The notes below the pieces were generated by a model, which worked only from the letters and a program-made list of their open reading frames with translations, searched no databases and was not told the origin of the DNA. Shown piece after piece: positions 20,458 through 30,322 of a stretch of DNA of 64,000 nt (within the stretch, counting starts at the first letter, position 1; each line of letters opens with the position of its first letter). Source of the DNA: Amylolactobacillus amylophilus DSM 20533 = JCM 1125 (GTDB lineage Bacteria > Bacillota > Bacilli > Lactobacillales > Lactobacillaceae); the NCBI RefSeq assembly GCF_001936335.1, contig NZ_CP018888.1, positions 434,001 through 498,000 on the forward strand, in the 5' to 3' direction. Both the position numbers and the translations under genes were made by a program.

Positions 20458-20700
20458 TTAGTCCATCACCTCGTATAAAGTGTTGGCCTCATCCTTCTTC
20501 GTCGTGTCCAGGATGTTAATGATCTTCACCTTCACATCCCTCGTGCCATAGTGAATCTCCAGCACATCGTTCACGGCAACGTTCGTCGAAGATTTTGCCA
20601 CTTTATCATTGACGGTGATGCGCCCTTGATCGGCCATTTCCTTGGCGATTGATCTGCGTTTGATCAGGCGCGATACCTTTAAAAATTTATCGATTCTCAT
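20458..20700 (-). CDS. rqcP: Ribosome quality-control protein RqcP (S4 domain)
   Basis: Small RNA-binding protein that works with RqcH in adding alanine tails to nascent chains on stalled 50S subunits (B. subtilis YabO). The 80-residue protein is essentially one S4 domain: MRIDKFLKVSRLIKRRSIAK, then GRITVNDKVAKSS and DVLEIHYGTRDVKVKI. Length and sequence fit the family. Its ATG overlaps the end of mfd by 14 bases, so it is translated from the pth-mfd transcript. A promoter for divIC starts immediately after its stop codon. Confidence 0.93.
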   Translation of the reverse strand: MRIDKFLKVSRLIKRRSIAKEMADQGRITVNDKVAKSSTNVAVNDVLEIHYGTRDVKVKIINILDTTKKDEANTLYEVMD

Positions 20701-23700
20701 TCTTTACTCCAATCACTTCTTCAGTTTGGTTGAGGAAGGTTTCTAACTCTGCAAAAATCTGGCGTTCTTTATTCTGATCTGTTATTAATAACACTTCTAG
20801 CTCACCACGTTCATTTAAGTGAACCTTCACTCTTAGCTTAACATCATTAAGAGCTTTGAAGATGTTCTCTCCTTGCAATTCTTTGCTAATCTTCTGCGTG
20901 AAAACCACGTTGATGCCGATTTTGTTCTGCCTAATATTATGTACTTGTGCAAAATCAGCAGCGAGCTTGATGCGGGCGACCAAGAGCAAATGCTCAACGG
21001 CACTTGGATAATCACCGAAACGATCGATTAGCTCATCTTCAATTTGCTCTAACTCTTCGTTCGTCGTTACTTGTTTAATCTTCTTGTAGAACTCAATCTT
21101 TTGTCTTTGGTCATCGATATAATTATCAGGAATATACGCCTCGAGGTCAAATTCTACCTCTGCATTCGTCTTTTTAGCAGTCTTCTTCCCTTGCCTATTC
21201 TTGATCGCCTCATCAAGCATCTGAGCGTATAAATCATAACCCACAGAATCGATGAATCCGTGCTGCTGTTTACCTAAAAGATTCCCAGCGCCCCGAATAG
21301 AAAGGTCACGCATCGCGATTTTGAAACCAGAGCCCAGCTCTGTGAAGTCCTTGATCGCCGTCAGCCGCTTCTCTCCCACCTCGGTCAGCACCTTATTCTG
21401 CTTGTATAGGAAGTACGCATAGGCAATACGGCTTGATCGTCCAACACGCCCGCGGAGCTGATAAAGCTGTGATAACCCATAATGATCCGCATCCTCGACA
21501 ATCAAGGTGTTGACGTTTCTCATGTCAACACCGGTCTCAATGATCGTTGTGGTCACAAGCACATCGAAGTCCTGATTCAAGAAGCGATACAGGATATCCT
21601 CCAATTGACGCTCGTTCATTCTCCCATGAATATACTCAATCCGCGCCTCTGGCACGAGCTGTTCTAGGTTAAAAACCACATTTTCGATATCATCGATTCT
21701 GTTGTGCAGGTAGAATACTTGGCCCTGACGCGCCATCTCCCGTAAGATAGTCTCCCGCACAATGCTTGGAATCTGTTCCGTCACGTATGTTTGAATTGGA
21801 TACCGGTTACTTGGTGGCGTCTCAATCACCGATAAATCGCGCACACCGACCATCGACATGTGCAAGGTTCTAGGAATTGGGGTCGCGGTCAGCGTCAAGA
21901 CGTCGACCTGTGCCTTAAGTTCTTTCAGCCGTTCCTTGTGTTTAACGCCGAAGCGCTGCTCCTCATCGACAATCAATAATCCTAAGTCCTTGAATTTAAC
22001 GTCCTTAGACAGGATTCGGTGGGTCCCGACAACGACGTCAATAAGTCCTCGCTCGAGCTTATAGATAGTCTCCTTCACCTGGGCCTTACTCTGAAAACGC
22101 GAAAGAATCGCGATATTAACCGGGAAATCCCTGAAGCGTTCCTGCATCGTCTCATAATGTTGTTGAGCCAAAATAGTTGTTGGCACCAGAAATGCCGTTT
22201 GTTTACCATCCTGTGCCGCCTTAAATGCTGCTCTCAGTGCCACTTCCGTTTTACCAAAACCCACATCACCGACTAACAGCCGGTCCATCGGTCTGGGTCG
22301 CTCCATATCGGCCTTAATTTCCGCTATACTACGCAACTGGTCCGGCGTCTCTGGGTAGGGGAAACTCTCCTCGAACTGACGCTGCATCTCATTATCCTGC
22401 GAGAAGGCAAAGCCCCGCTCGCTCTCCCGCTTAGCATACAAGTCAACCAAATCATCGGCAATATCCTCAATTTTAGTGGCTACACTGCGTTTGGTCTTTG
22501 CCCACTCGGAGCCCCCAAGTTTGTTAATCTTTGGGAGCTTCCCCTCACTTGCTGTATACTTTTGCACCAATGCGAGTTGTTCTGCGGGGACGAAAAGTTG
22601 ATCATGCTTCTGGTAGGTGATCGTGATATAGTCCCGCTTGTTCCCATCAACGGTCAGGGTCTTAATCCCCTCAAAGCGTCCGATACCGTGGTTGACGTGA
22701 ACGACGAAATCACCGGGCTTTAATTCCGTATAGTTCCGAATTCTTTGCGCATTTTCGAGCGTGGGCATCCGCTTCTGTTTCTTCTGGCGCTGGTTGAACA
22801 GCTCTCGTTCCGTCAGGTAAACCAGGTTGACATCCGGCAGGCTGAACCCGTTCATAAACGAACCTACAGCAATCTGTACTTCACCCGGTGTTACCTCGTT
22901 CTTCTTTTGTTGCTGGCGGACGTCCACACCAAACTCCACGAGCGTCTGATTAATTGCCAGCGCCCGTTTATTTGAATCTGCCTGCAACACAACAGTCTGT
23001 TTTTGCTTTTGGTACTTAGTAATCTCCGCCTTAATCAGTGGCATTTGTGAGAAAAATTGCTCTACCTGACGCGTTTCTAAATTAAGCATCTGATCAAGTT
23101 TCAGACTACCCATGCCCTTTTGAAACAACGAAAGGTAAATCTTCGACTGCTTACTTGCTTTCACCACCGCACCGAATTCAAATTGATTCTGTAACCGTGG
23201 CGCTAACCGCAAGCCCTTCACCTCATCATCGATGAACGTCTGGTTCTCCGTATCCGACTCCTTGACGTCTTTCAACAAATTGTTCCAGTCATCGAAAATC
23301 ACCAGGCCATCCTGGCTCAAATAATCAAGGATGCTGGCAGGTCTAGGTAACAGAAACTGGAGCAGTAATTGGGCGTGCTCCGGCAACTGCTTCTCCCTCA
23401 ACGCTGCAAGTGTTGGAGCATAGTTTTGCAATAATTCATCTAATTCACTGACGTCTAGCTTGCCCTGATTCTGCTTGATAGCACCCTCAATTTGGTCTGC
23501 TACTTCGGGCAGTCGTTGCCGATCGTAGACACGGTCAAGTGCTGGCAAAACAGTGAAGTTGTCTAGACTCTGGTCGCTTCTCTGGGTAGCTAAATCAAAC
23601 TCTTTAATAGAATCTAACTCATCGCCGAAGAACTCCAACCGCAGTGGTTTCTCTCTGTTTAGTGGATAAATATCAAGGATATCACCGCGGATTGCGAACT

Positions 23701-24211
23701 CGCCCGGCCGGGCCACCAACTTATCTTTCGTGAAACCGGCGTACACAAACCATTCGTTAAGTTGCTGGATATCATATTCCCGCCCCAATTGGAAGTCGAT
23801 TTTGTTGGTCAGAAAATCCTGTGGCTGACTAAGCTGATATTGCAGTGCCTGTGCCGTAGTCACGACTACACCGCTTCTCTTACTGCCCAGAAAATCTAAG
23901 GCGAGGATACGTTCTGCTAACTCATCTGGTGAAGAAAAGGCCCCTTGGGTCGCCAGCAATGGGTCAACCGGGAAGGTGTAACTTTCGTTATCCTGTAGTA
24001 TTCCAGCTAATTGCTCTGTCAGTTCCTGCGCTCTGGCCTCACTTTCAGCCACGTAGATAATTGGTTGTTTAATTTGGTACAACAACAATTCCAGCACCAA
24101 GGAAACAGCATTGGGATTTACGCCTGTCAGTAGTGAACGTCCTTTGGTCGGGACCGCCTCAATAAATTTCTTCAACTCACGATTCTGTAGGACTAAATCT
24201 AGCAGCTGCAT
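20687..24211 (-). CDS. mfd: Transcription-repair coupling factor Mfd
   Basis: Translocase that removes RNA polymerase stalled at DNA lesions and recruits UvrA. The 1174-residue protein has the UvrB-like N-terminal module (FVYAGFTKDKLVARPGEFAI), the RNA polymerase interaction domain (PGDFVVHVNHGIGRFEGI), the RecG-like helicase with Walker A GDVGFGKTEVA and box DEEQRFGVKHKE, helicase motif VI (QLRGRVGRSSRIAYAYFLY) and the C-terminal TRCF domain. Full length for the family. Sits between pth and rqcP as in Bacilli; 52 bases separate it from pth. Confidence 0.98.
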   Translation of the reverse strand: MQLLDLVLQNRELKKFIEAVPTKGRSLLTGVNPNAVSLVLELLLYQIKQPIIYVAESEARAQELTEQLAGILQDNESYTFPVDPLLATQGAFSSPDELAERILALDFLGSKRSGVVVTTAQALQYQLSQPQDFLTNKIDFQLGREYDIQQLNEWFVYAGFTKDKLVARPGEFAIRGDILDIYPLNREKPLRLEFFGDELDSIKEFDLATQRSDQSLDNFTVLPALDRVYDRQRLPEVADQIEGAIKQNQGKLDVSELDELLQNYAPTLAALREKQLPEHAQLLLQFLLPRPASILDYLSQDGLVIFDDWNNLLKDVKESDTENQTFIDDEVKGLRLAPRLQNQFEFGAVVKASKQSKIYLSLFQKGMGSLKLDQMLNLETRQVEQFFSQMPLIKAEITKYQKQKQTVVLQADSNKRALAINQTLVEFGVDVRQQQKKNEVTPGEVQIAVGSFMNGFSLPDVNLVYLTERELFNQRQKKQKRMPTLENAQRIRNYTELKPGDFVVHVNHGIGRFEGIKTLTVDGNKRDYITITYQKHDQLFVPAEQLALVQKYTASEGKLPKINKLGGSEWAKTKRSVATKIEDIADDLVDLYAKRESERGFAFSQDNEMQRQFEESFPYPETPDQLRSIAEIKADMERPRPMDRLLVGDVGFGKTEVALRAAFKAAQDGKQTAFLVPTTILAQQHYETMQERFRDFPVNIAILSRFQSKAQVKETIYKLERGLIDVVVGTHRILSKDVKFKDLGLLIVDEEQRFGVKHKERLKELKAQVDVLTLTATPIPRTLHMSMVGVRDLSVIETPPSNRYPIQTYVTEQIPSIVRETILREMARQGQVFYLHNRIDDIENVVFNLEQLVPEARIEYIHGRMNERQLEDILYRFLNQDFDVLVTTTIIETGVDMRNVNTLIVEDADHYGLSQLYQLRGRVGRSSRIAYAYFLYKQNKVLTEVGEKRLTAIKDFTELGSGFKIAMRDLSIRGAGNLLGKQQHGFIDSVGYDLYAQMLDEAIKNRQGKKTAKKTNAEVEFDLEAYIPDNYIDDQRQKIEFYKKIKQVTTNEELEQIEDELIDRFGDYPSAVEHLLLVARIKLAADFAQVHNIRQNKIGINVVFTQKISKELQGENIFKALNDVKLRVKVHLNERGELEVLLITDQNKERQIFAELETFLNQTEEVIGVKNENR

Positions 24212-24263
24212 CTGGTTTCTACCTCGTATTTCATCGTGGCGACTACCACGTCTATTGCCAAAA

Positions 24264-24821
24264 CTAATTATACTTGTTCATCAACTCCTGCACACTCACG
24301 CCGGCGATAAAGTCGTCCAGCGCACCCTGCGCAACCGAATATGAGTGCTGCATCAGAGCTGCATCATCCTTTTCAAAGGGCGTTAGTACCCAGTCGATTA
24401 CCTTCTCCCGCTTTGGGTGTTGAATCCCGATTTTTAAGCGCAAAAAGTCTTGGGTACCAAGGTGAGCAATCACGCTCTTGATACCATTATGGCCACCGGC
24501 AGAGCCGCTCTCACGAATACGCAGTTTGGCTAATGGCAAATCCATGTCGTCTTGAATAATCAGGATATCAGCTGGCGCAATCTTGAAGAAGCGCGCGTAC
24601 TCTCCCACTGCCTGTCCGGATTCATTCATATAAGTTAGGGGCTTTAATAAGATGACGTGCTCGCCGTTAATTCTGGTTTTCACATACAAACCATTAAATT
24701 TCTCGTTCAAGAGACTAACATTTTTCGCATCCGCATACTGATCAAGTGTCATGAAGCCGACATTGTGTTTCGTATTCGCATACTTAGCGCCTGGATTCCC
24801 CAGGCCAACAATTAATTTCAT
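24264..24821 (-). CDS. pth: Peptidyl-tRNA hydrolase
   Basis: Recycles peptidyl-tRNAs dropped from ribosomes. The 185-residue protein starts MKLIVGLGNPGAKYANTKHN and has the conserved N9, the catalytic H19 in KHNVGF, and the aspartate-rich IQDDMDLPLAK with the H-bonding Asp. GGAG lies about 10 bases before the ATG. First gene of pth-mfd-rqcP, with its own promoter 29 bases upstream, divergent from ldh. Confidence 0.97.
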   Translation of the reverse strand: MKLIVGLGNPGAKYANTKHNVGFMTLDQYADAKNVSLLNEKFNGLYVKTRINGEHVILLKPLTYMNESGQAVGEYARFFKIAPADILIIQDDMDLPLAKLRIRESGSAGGHNGIKSVIAHLGTQDFLRLKIGIQHPKREKVIDWVLTPFEKDDAALMQHSYSVAQGALDDFIAGVSVQELMNKYN

Positions 24822-24849
24822 TACTCTGCACTCCTTTTGTCGTTTGAAA

Positions 24850-24858
24850 ATTATAGCA
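24850..24858 (-). promoter_or_regulatory. Extended -10 promoter of pth-mfd-rqcP
   Basis: TGC-TATAAT on the minus strand (-10 at 24850-24855). A weak -35 TTAAAT lies 18 bases upstream. It is divergent from the ldh promoter, about 75 bases away. Confidence 0.6.
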
Positions 24859-24874
24859 CATTGGCAGCCATTGA

Positions 24875-25960
<1,086 letters not shown>

Positions 25961-25974
25961 TCTGCCTTTTAGAG

Positions 25975-25999
25975 AAGTGCCAAACGGCACTTTTTTTTT
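25975..25999 (+). terminator. Intrinsic terminator of ldh
   Basis: AAGTGCC (25975-25981), loop AAAC, GGCACTT (25986-25992), followed by T to 25999. Confidence 0.93.
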
Positions 26000-26050
26000 G
26001 CGCTAATTCAACTCCCGGTGTTCCGTGCCCTCTACTCAAAAAATATTTCA

Positions 26051-26082
26051 TACATTAATTTATTTTTAATGTAAAGTATGAT
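26051..26082 (+). promoter_or_regulatory. Putative operator and promoter of the CBS gene
   Basis: Perfect dyad TACATTAA (26051-26058), 7 bases, TTAATGTA (26066-26073), directly followed by a -10-like TATGAT (26077-26082). The dyad covers where the -35 should be, so a bound protein would block polymerase. Confidence 0.5.
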
Positions 26083-26118
26083 ATCATCTGAGAGTAAACA
26101 ACCTAATTGGAGGATAAC

Positions 26119-26790
26119 ATGTTAATAAAATCACTCGTTCAAAAAAAGGATTATTTAACGACAGTTTCTGAGAACGTAACTTTAGCTGAGGCGTTAAAAG
26201 TTCTGGAAGACTCTGGCTTCCGCTGTATTCCTATCCTGGATGACACAGGAAAGATTTTCCGCGGTAATATCTATAAGATGCATATTTACCGCCATAAGTC
26301 ACAAGGCGGCGACATGAACATCCCAGTGACCTATCTCCTAAAGAATGCCACGAAGACCATACAGGTTAACTCACCGTTCTTCCAGGTATTCTTCAACATC
26401 AAAGACTTACCTTATATTGCTGTACTTGATGATGAGAGCGGCTTCTACGGTATCCTGACGCATGCCCGACTGCTCGATATGCTGTCTGAAGCGTGGAATG
26501 TCAAGGTCGGTAGTTACGTGTTGACCACCCTTTCTGGAGACGGGCAAGGCGACCTCTCGAAGATGGCCAAGATTATCTCGAAGTACACGTCCATTGCAGG
26601 ATGTTTGACCTTGGATGCAAAGCGGGACGAGTTCGTGCGCCGAACGCTCTTCACTTTGCCGGCTGGCGTCTCACGTGAGCTCTTAGATACTGTCGTAACC
26701 AAGCTTGAGAAAAAAGGATTCATTGTCTCAGAGATTGAAGACCTCCAATCCGGCCAAGCAATTAGGTCAGACGATCAACCATATGCTTAA
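26119..26790 (+). CDS. CBS-pair protein with C-terminal ACT-like region (candidate c-di-AMP binder)
   Basis: The 223-residue protein has two CBS motifs (about 1-140: TVSENVTLAEALKVLEDSGF and the second around FFNIKDLPYIAVLDDESGFY) followed by a region (about 150-215) with the beta-alpha-beta look of an ACT domain. CBS proteins of this layout in Listeria and relatives (CbpA/CbpB, DarB) bind cyclic di-AMP and signal to metabolic partners or Rel; that role here is inference. Start is the ATG at 26119 with GGAGG upstream; the in-frame TTG at 26107 is part of that site. Monocistronic between ldh and an ABC transporter. Confidence 0.75.
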   Translation: MLIKSLVQKKDYLTTVSENVTLAEALKVLEDSGFRCIPILDDTGKIFRGNIYKMHIYRHKSQGGDMNIPVTYLLKNATKTIQVNSPFFQVFFNIKDLPYIAVLDDESGFYGILTHARLLDMLSEAWNVKVGSYVLTTLSGDGQGDLSKMAKIISKYTSIAGCLTLDAKRDEFVRRTLFTLPAGVSRELLDTVVTKLEKKGFIVSEIEDLQSGQAIRSDDQPYA

Positions 26791-26809
26791 TCAGTCTTTT
26801 TCCAGAATG

Positions 26810-26852
26810 AAAAATCTGTTCTCCGTAAAGTTGGAGAACAGATTTTTATTTT
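26810..26852. terminator. Bidirectional terminator
   Basis: Fifteen-base perfect stem AAAAATCTGTTCTCC (26810-26824) / GGAGAACAGATTTTT (26833-26847) with an 8-base loop. It lies between the CBS gene and the convergent ABC permease gene, with A/T runs on both sides. Confidence 0.92.
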
Positions 26853-26856
26853 TTTA

Positions 26857-27636
26857 TTAATAATGACCAAGGGTACCGAGTCGCTGTGCCCTATTAGATG
26901 CAACCTGATAGCAGATAATTCCACCAGTAAACCATACGAGGGCATTTACGACACTGAATAGTAGTTGCCACCTATTTGGATAGAACATTGATTGGCTGCG
27001 AGTAATGTTCGTCAACCAGACATAAATTGGCGTGATTGGCATGATGTTACCCACAATCTGGGACAAGATGTTTCCATCTGAAAATGGGTACATAATCAGG
27101 AATATAAAACCAAACTGAATAATCGTGAATAACTGTGTGACCTTTTTGAACAAAATTGCAAGACTCGCGACGAGTAGGCCAACACCCATTGCTACTATCA
27201 ATGCCAATACAATTGGCAGAATAATCAGTTCAAATCTAACATGCAAAGAGATGCCCATCACAAGCATTAATAAAGTCATAACAATCAAAATAAAAAGTAG
27301 TGAGAAAATTATATTGACAACGCTACGGATCAAGAATAGCTGTGTGGGATTGTATTTTGATAAGTAAAGTTGCTCTAACGTTCCAGCTTCGGATTCATCA
27401 ACAACACTAAAGCCACTATCACCAATTGAATTGAGAATCAACATCCACAAAATGTAACTGATAACCAGGTCGCTTAAGCGTGTTCCCATCAAAGGAATTC
27501 CACTCAGAAAACTGCCACCTTTTACTAAAGCGATGAAACCACCTGCTGCAATGAAAATCTGCGCAATTGCCTCAGTTGGGTATCTTTTGTACGAGAGAAG
27601 AATCCGACTAAATTCAGCAACAAAAATACGTCTCAT
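26857..27636 (-). CDS. ABC-2 type transporter permease
   Basis: Membrane component of a two-gene exporter. The 259-residue protein has about six hydrophobic segments, for example IFSLLFILIVMTLLMLVMGI and FTIIQFGFIFLIMYPF, and the ABC-2 layout with a cytoplasmic N-terminus (MRRIFVAEFSRILLSYKRYP). It overlaps the ATPase gene by 4 bases (ATGA), so the two are co-translated. The substrate cannot be told from sequence; related pairs export drugs, lipids, peptides or polysaccharide. The pair is visibly more AT-rich than the neighbours, hinting at later acquisition. Confidence 0.85.
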   Translation of the reverse strand: MRRIFVAEFSRILLSYKRYPTEAIAQIFIAAGGFIALVKGGSFLSGIPLMGTRLSDLVISYILWMLILNSIGDSGFSVVDESEAGTLEQLYLSKYNPTQLFLIRSVVNIIFSLLFILIVMTLLMLVMGISLHVRFELIILPIVLALIVAMGVGLLVASLAILFKKVTQLFTIIQFGFIFLIMYPFSDGNILSQIVGNIMPITPIYVWLTNITRSQSMFYPNRWQLLFSVVNALVWFTGGIICYQVASNRAQRLGTLGHY

Positions 27637-28556
27637 TCAGCCACCCCCTGCTGATTAATCAGCTTCCTAAATAGAACCTCAAGATCTATCGTCTGCTTAT
27701 TTACAGCGGTAATTGGTGAACTAGCTAATACCTGTAATAAATTCGGTAATTTTTGCGGTGCATTAAGCGCTACTTGATACTCCATTCGGCCAACCTTTTC
27801 CACTACACCTGTTTGAGAAATTAAATCTATCAGATTATCTGTAATCTCCTTGCTAAAACTAAGTGAGTAGATATCCTGATCAAAGCTAGAAATAACAGAT
27901 GGCGCAAGTTGGTCAAAAATAATTTGTCCTTGCCTGATCATAATGATTCTACTGGCAAGGTTTTGAGCGACAGACATTTGATGCGTAGTCAATAATACGC
28001 TCATATTTTCCGACTGTACTAGATTGCTAATGACTTCTTGTATTTTATCGCTCGCGTTGACATCCAAGCCAAGTGTTGGTTCATCCAAAAAAAGAATCTT
28101 TGGATGATGAAGCAAAGCACAACAAATTGAAACTATTTGTTGCATTCCTCGACTTAGCTCACGTACTGGTATATCTTTCTTATCACCAATACCAAACATA
28201 TCTAAATAGGAGAGACCGTTTAAAATAGCATCCTTATTGGAAATTCCACGAATACCTCCCCAGTAAATAAAATTTTCCTTCGGTGACATTCGCCAATAGA
28301 GATTGCGACTCCCTTCAAGAACAGCTCCAATGTTTTCAAGTAAGTAGTGGTGTCTATTATCAAGCTTTTCGCCAAAAACTTCTATCTCACCTGACGTTGG
28401 GATGATCAAATTAAGTATCATCTTAATAGTTGTAGTCTTACCAGCACCGTTAGGACCGAGAAATGCCAACACCTCACCAGGATTCAACTCAAATGAGATA
28501 TCGTGAACAGCTTCAAAGCCTTGATACATCTTTTTTAAATTAGTCACTTTGAGCAT
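27633..28556 (-). CDS. ABC transporter ATP-binding protein (ABC-2 type)
   Basis: ATPase partner of the permease that follows. It has Walker A GPNGAGKTTT (about 40-49), an ABC signature written LSRGMQQ rather than LSGGQ, Walker B ILFLDEP, the D-loop LGLD, and switch histidine in LLTTHQM. After the nucleotide domain (about 1-215) there is an 80-90 residue C-terminal extension seen in natA/drrA-type ATPases. I prefer the ATG at 28556; GTG codons up to 28568 are in frame. Promoter candidate about 45 bases upstream. Confidence 0.87.
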   Translation of the reverse strand: MLKVTNLKKMYQGFEAVHDISFELNPGEVLAFLGPNGAGKTTTIKMILNLIIPTSGEIEVFGEKLDNRHHYLLENIGAVLEGSRNLYWRMSPKENFIYWGGIRGISNKDAILNGLSYLDMFGIGDKKDIPVRELSRGMQQIVSICCALLHHPKILFLDEPTLGLDVNASDKIQEVISNLVQSENMSVLLTTHQMSVAQNLASRIIMIRQGQIIFDQLAPSVISSFDQDIYSLSFSKEITDNLIDLISQTGVVEKVGRMEYQVALNAPQKLPNLLQVLASSPITAVNKQTIDLEVLFRKLINQQGVAE

Positions 28557-28598
28557 AGCCACCACCACAGTTCAGTTCGTTGTTTAAATCTACTTATA

Positions 28599-28629
28599 GT
28601 CATATTAAGCTTTTAAAAGTAAATGTCAA
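28599..28629 (-). promoter_or_regulatory. Candidate promoter of the ABC-2 transporter operon
   Basis: Consensus -35 TTGACA (28624-28629), 19-base spacer, TATGAC (28599-28604). The spacer contains the palindrome CTTTTAAAAG. Spacing is longer than optimal, so basal activity may be low. Confidence 0.45.
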
Positions 28630-28666
28630 CGAGTTTAGAAAATTAAATTAATTTAAATTCACTGAT

Positions 28667-28731
28667 ACAAAAAAACTCCTAGTTTCAGTTTTATAGACGC
28701 TAATAGACGTCCATAAAACTGTTCTAAGAGT
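28667..28731 (-). terminator. Terminator of acpS-alr
   Basis: Long imperfect hairpin, outer arms ACTCCTAG (28675-28682) / CTAAGAGT (28724-28731) and inner arms CAGTTTTAT / ATAAAACTG, followed on the minus strand by a run of U. Confidence 0.8.
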
Positions 28732-28748
28732 ATTTTACTTTTCATCAA

Positions 28749-29897
28749 CTAATTCTCATAAATACGTGGTAATCGGTCTTGCAAGAGGCAAGCAATCTCG
28801 TAATGAATCGTCTCCGCATAATCCGCGACAGCTCGGAGCGAATTTGGTGCAGTAGAATCAGCCGCAATCAGTTCAACTTCAGTTCCCACCGGCATTTCGT
28901 ATGGTAACCTGACCATGAACTGGTCCATGCAGACCCGACCAACAATCTCACACCACTCATCTAGAACTCTGACTTTGAATCCCTGCATCCGGCGTTGCCA
29001 GCCGTCGGCATAGCCAAGCGGCAGTGTTCCAATCCATTCATCCTCTTGCGAATTGTAGGTTGAGCCGTAGCTGACACCCATTCCCGGGTGATTCTGCTTG
29101 ACGAACACGAGCTCACTCCGCAGACTGAGCGCCGGTTGTAATTCATATGGTAATGGTAAATCCGTCACACCCTTCGTGCTCGAAGGGTTTAGCCCGTACA
29201 TTCCGATACCAAAGCGAATTAGGTCGCTGTGACATGCTGCATGAAAGAGGCTCGTGGCCGAATTGGCAACGTGGGTATACTTTGGTCTCACTGTTAGTAA
29301 ATCATGCAGGTGATTGAAACGTTTGACTTGATAGTTGAAGTAAGTTTCATCTGCTGAATCAGCTGATGCGAAATGGGTGTAAATTCCCTCTACTTCAAAT
29401 AAATCCTGATTCTTTAACAGAAACTCGTTAGCTGCGCTGAACTCATCATCCTCAATGAAGCCAATACGCCCCATTCCGGAGTCAATTGCCAGGTGGATTC
29501 GCAACTTCTTATTCACCAAATTAGGTTCATTTGCAGCTAATAAGCCTTGCTTCGCTTCCTGTAACCACGAAAGGCTCCCGACTGTCAGCGAAATGTCGTT
29601 CACTAAAGCCTCTAGAGCCAAGCTTGATGCAGTGATTCCGAGCACCAGAATCGGTAGTTTAATATCATGCTTGCGTAACTCCAGAGCCTCATCTAGCACA
29701 GCCACACAGAAACCGGTTGCTCCATTGGCTGCTGCAACACGTGCAACGGGGACTGCGCCATGTCCATAACCATTAGCCTTCACCACCGCAAACATTTGCG
29801 TTCCCTTGGGTAGATGGTCAACCGTGCTGCGAACATTTGCGGCAATTGCGCCTAAGTTGACGTGCACCGCTGTCTTACGTTTCATTGCTTGTACCAA
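28749..29897 (-). CDS. alr: Alanine racemase
   Basis: PLP enzyme making D-alanine for peptidoglycan and teichoic acid. The 382-residue protein has the PLP lysine K40 in FAVVKANGYGHG, the fold type III barrel, and the second catalytic region around GMGVSYGSTY, with the C-terminal beta domain (VCMDQFMVRLPYEMPVGTEV). The start is probably the TTG at 29897: its GGAGG lies 10 bases upstream and overlaps the end of acpS. The ATG four codons later is 22 bases from that site. Operon acpS-alr, 5-base gap. Confidence 0.95.
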   Translation of the reverse strand: MVQAMKRKTAVHVNLGAIAANVRSTVDHLPKGTQMFAVVKANGYGHGAVPVARVAAANGATGFCVAVLDEALELRKHDIKLPILVLGITASSLALEALVNDISLTVGSLSWLQEAKQGLLAANEPNLVNKKLRIHLAIDSGMGRIGFIEDDEFSAANEFLLKNQDLFEVEGIYTHFASADSADETYFNYQVKRFNHLHDLLTVRPKYTHVANSATSLFHAACHSDLIRFGIGMYGLNPSSTKGVTDLPLPYELQPALSLRSELVFVKQNHPGMGVSYGSTYNSQEDEWIGTLPLGYADGWQRRMQGFKVRVLDEWCEIVGRVCMDQFMVRLPYEMPVGTEVELIAADSTAPNSLRAVADYAETIHYEIACLLQDRLPRIYEN

Positions 29898-29902
29898 ATT
29901 TT

Positions 29903-30256
29903 CTAATCCTCCAACAATACTATCGTGTATGCTTCAGTTCTACTGTGGGTAATCGTCGTCAAAATTCGGCCATGGAAAATTCTGGCACTGGTAATCGGCT
30001 TACCCTGCTGATTATTGATTGTCTGGATGTCTTGAAAGGCCACGCCCTTTCCGATGCCGGTACCTAAAGCCTTCGCAAATGACTCCTTCACCGAGAACCG
30101 CCCCGCTAGAAAGCGCACTTGTCCCGTCTCCTCTAGCGTCTCGTATACGGCTAGTTCGGCAGGTGTCAGTACTTTACGAGCAAAGCCATCATTCTGCAGC
30201 ACATGTTCCTTGAATCTGTCTAATTCAGCTACGTCATTACCAATTCCAATAATCAT
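29903..30256 (-). CDS. acpS: Holo-[acyl-carrier-protein] synthase
   Basis: Transfers 4'-phosphopantetheine from CoA to acyl carrier protein. The 117-residue protein starts MIIGIGNDVAELDRFKEHVL, with the metal-binding aspartate in GNDVAELDR and the glutamate in RFSVKESFAKALGTGIG, the two signature motifs. GAGGGTGA lies upstream of the ATG. It is followed by alr after 5 bases, a pairing conserved in lactobacilli. Confidence 0.95.
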   Translation of the reverse strand: MIIGIGNDVAELDRFKEHVLQNDGFARKVLTPAELAVYETLEETGQVRFLAGRFSVKESFAKALGTGIGKGVAFQDIQTINNQQGKPITSARIFHGRILTTITHSRTEAYTIVLLED

Positions 30257-30291
30257 CTCGTCACCCTCAATATTACTAACAATAGCATACC

Positions 30292-30316
30292 AAAAAAAGC
30301 CCCAAAATGGGCTTTT
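30292..30316 (-). terminator. Intrinsic terminator of cshA
   Basis: AAAAGCCC (30295-30302), loop of six, GGGCTTTT (30309-30316); on the minus strand a run of U follows. Confidence 0.85.
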
Positions 30317-30322
30317 GAATGT

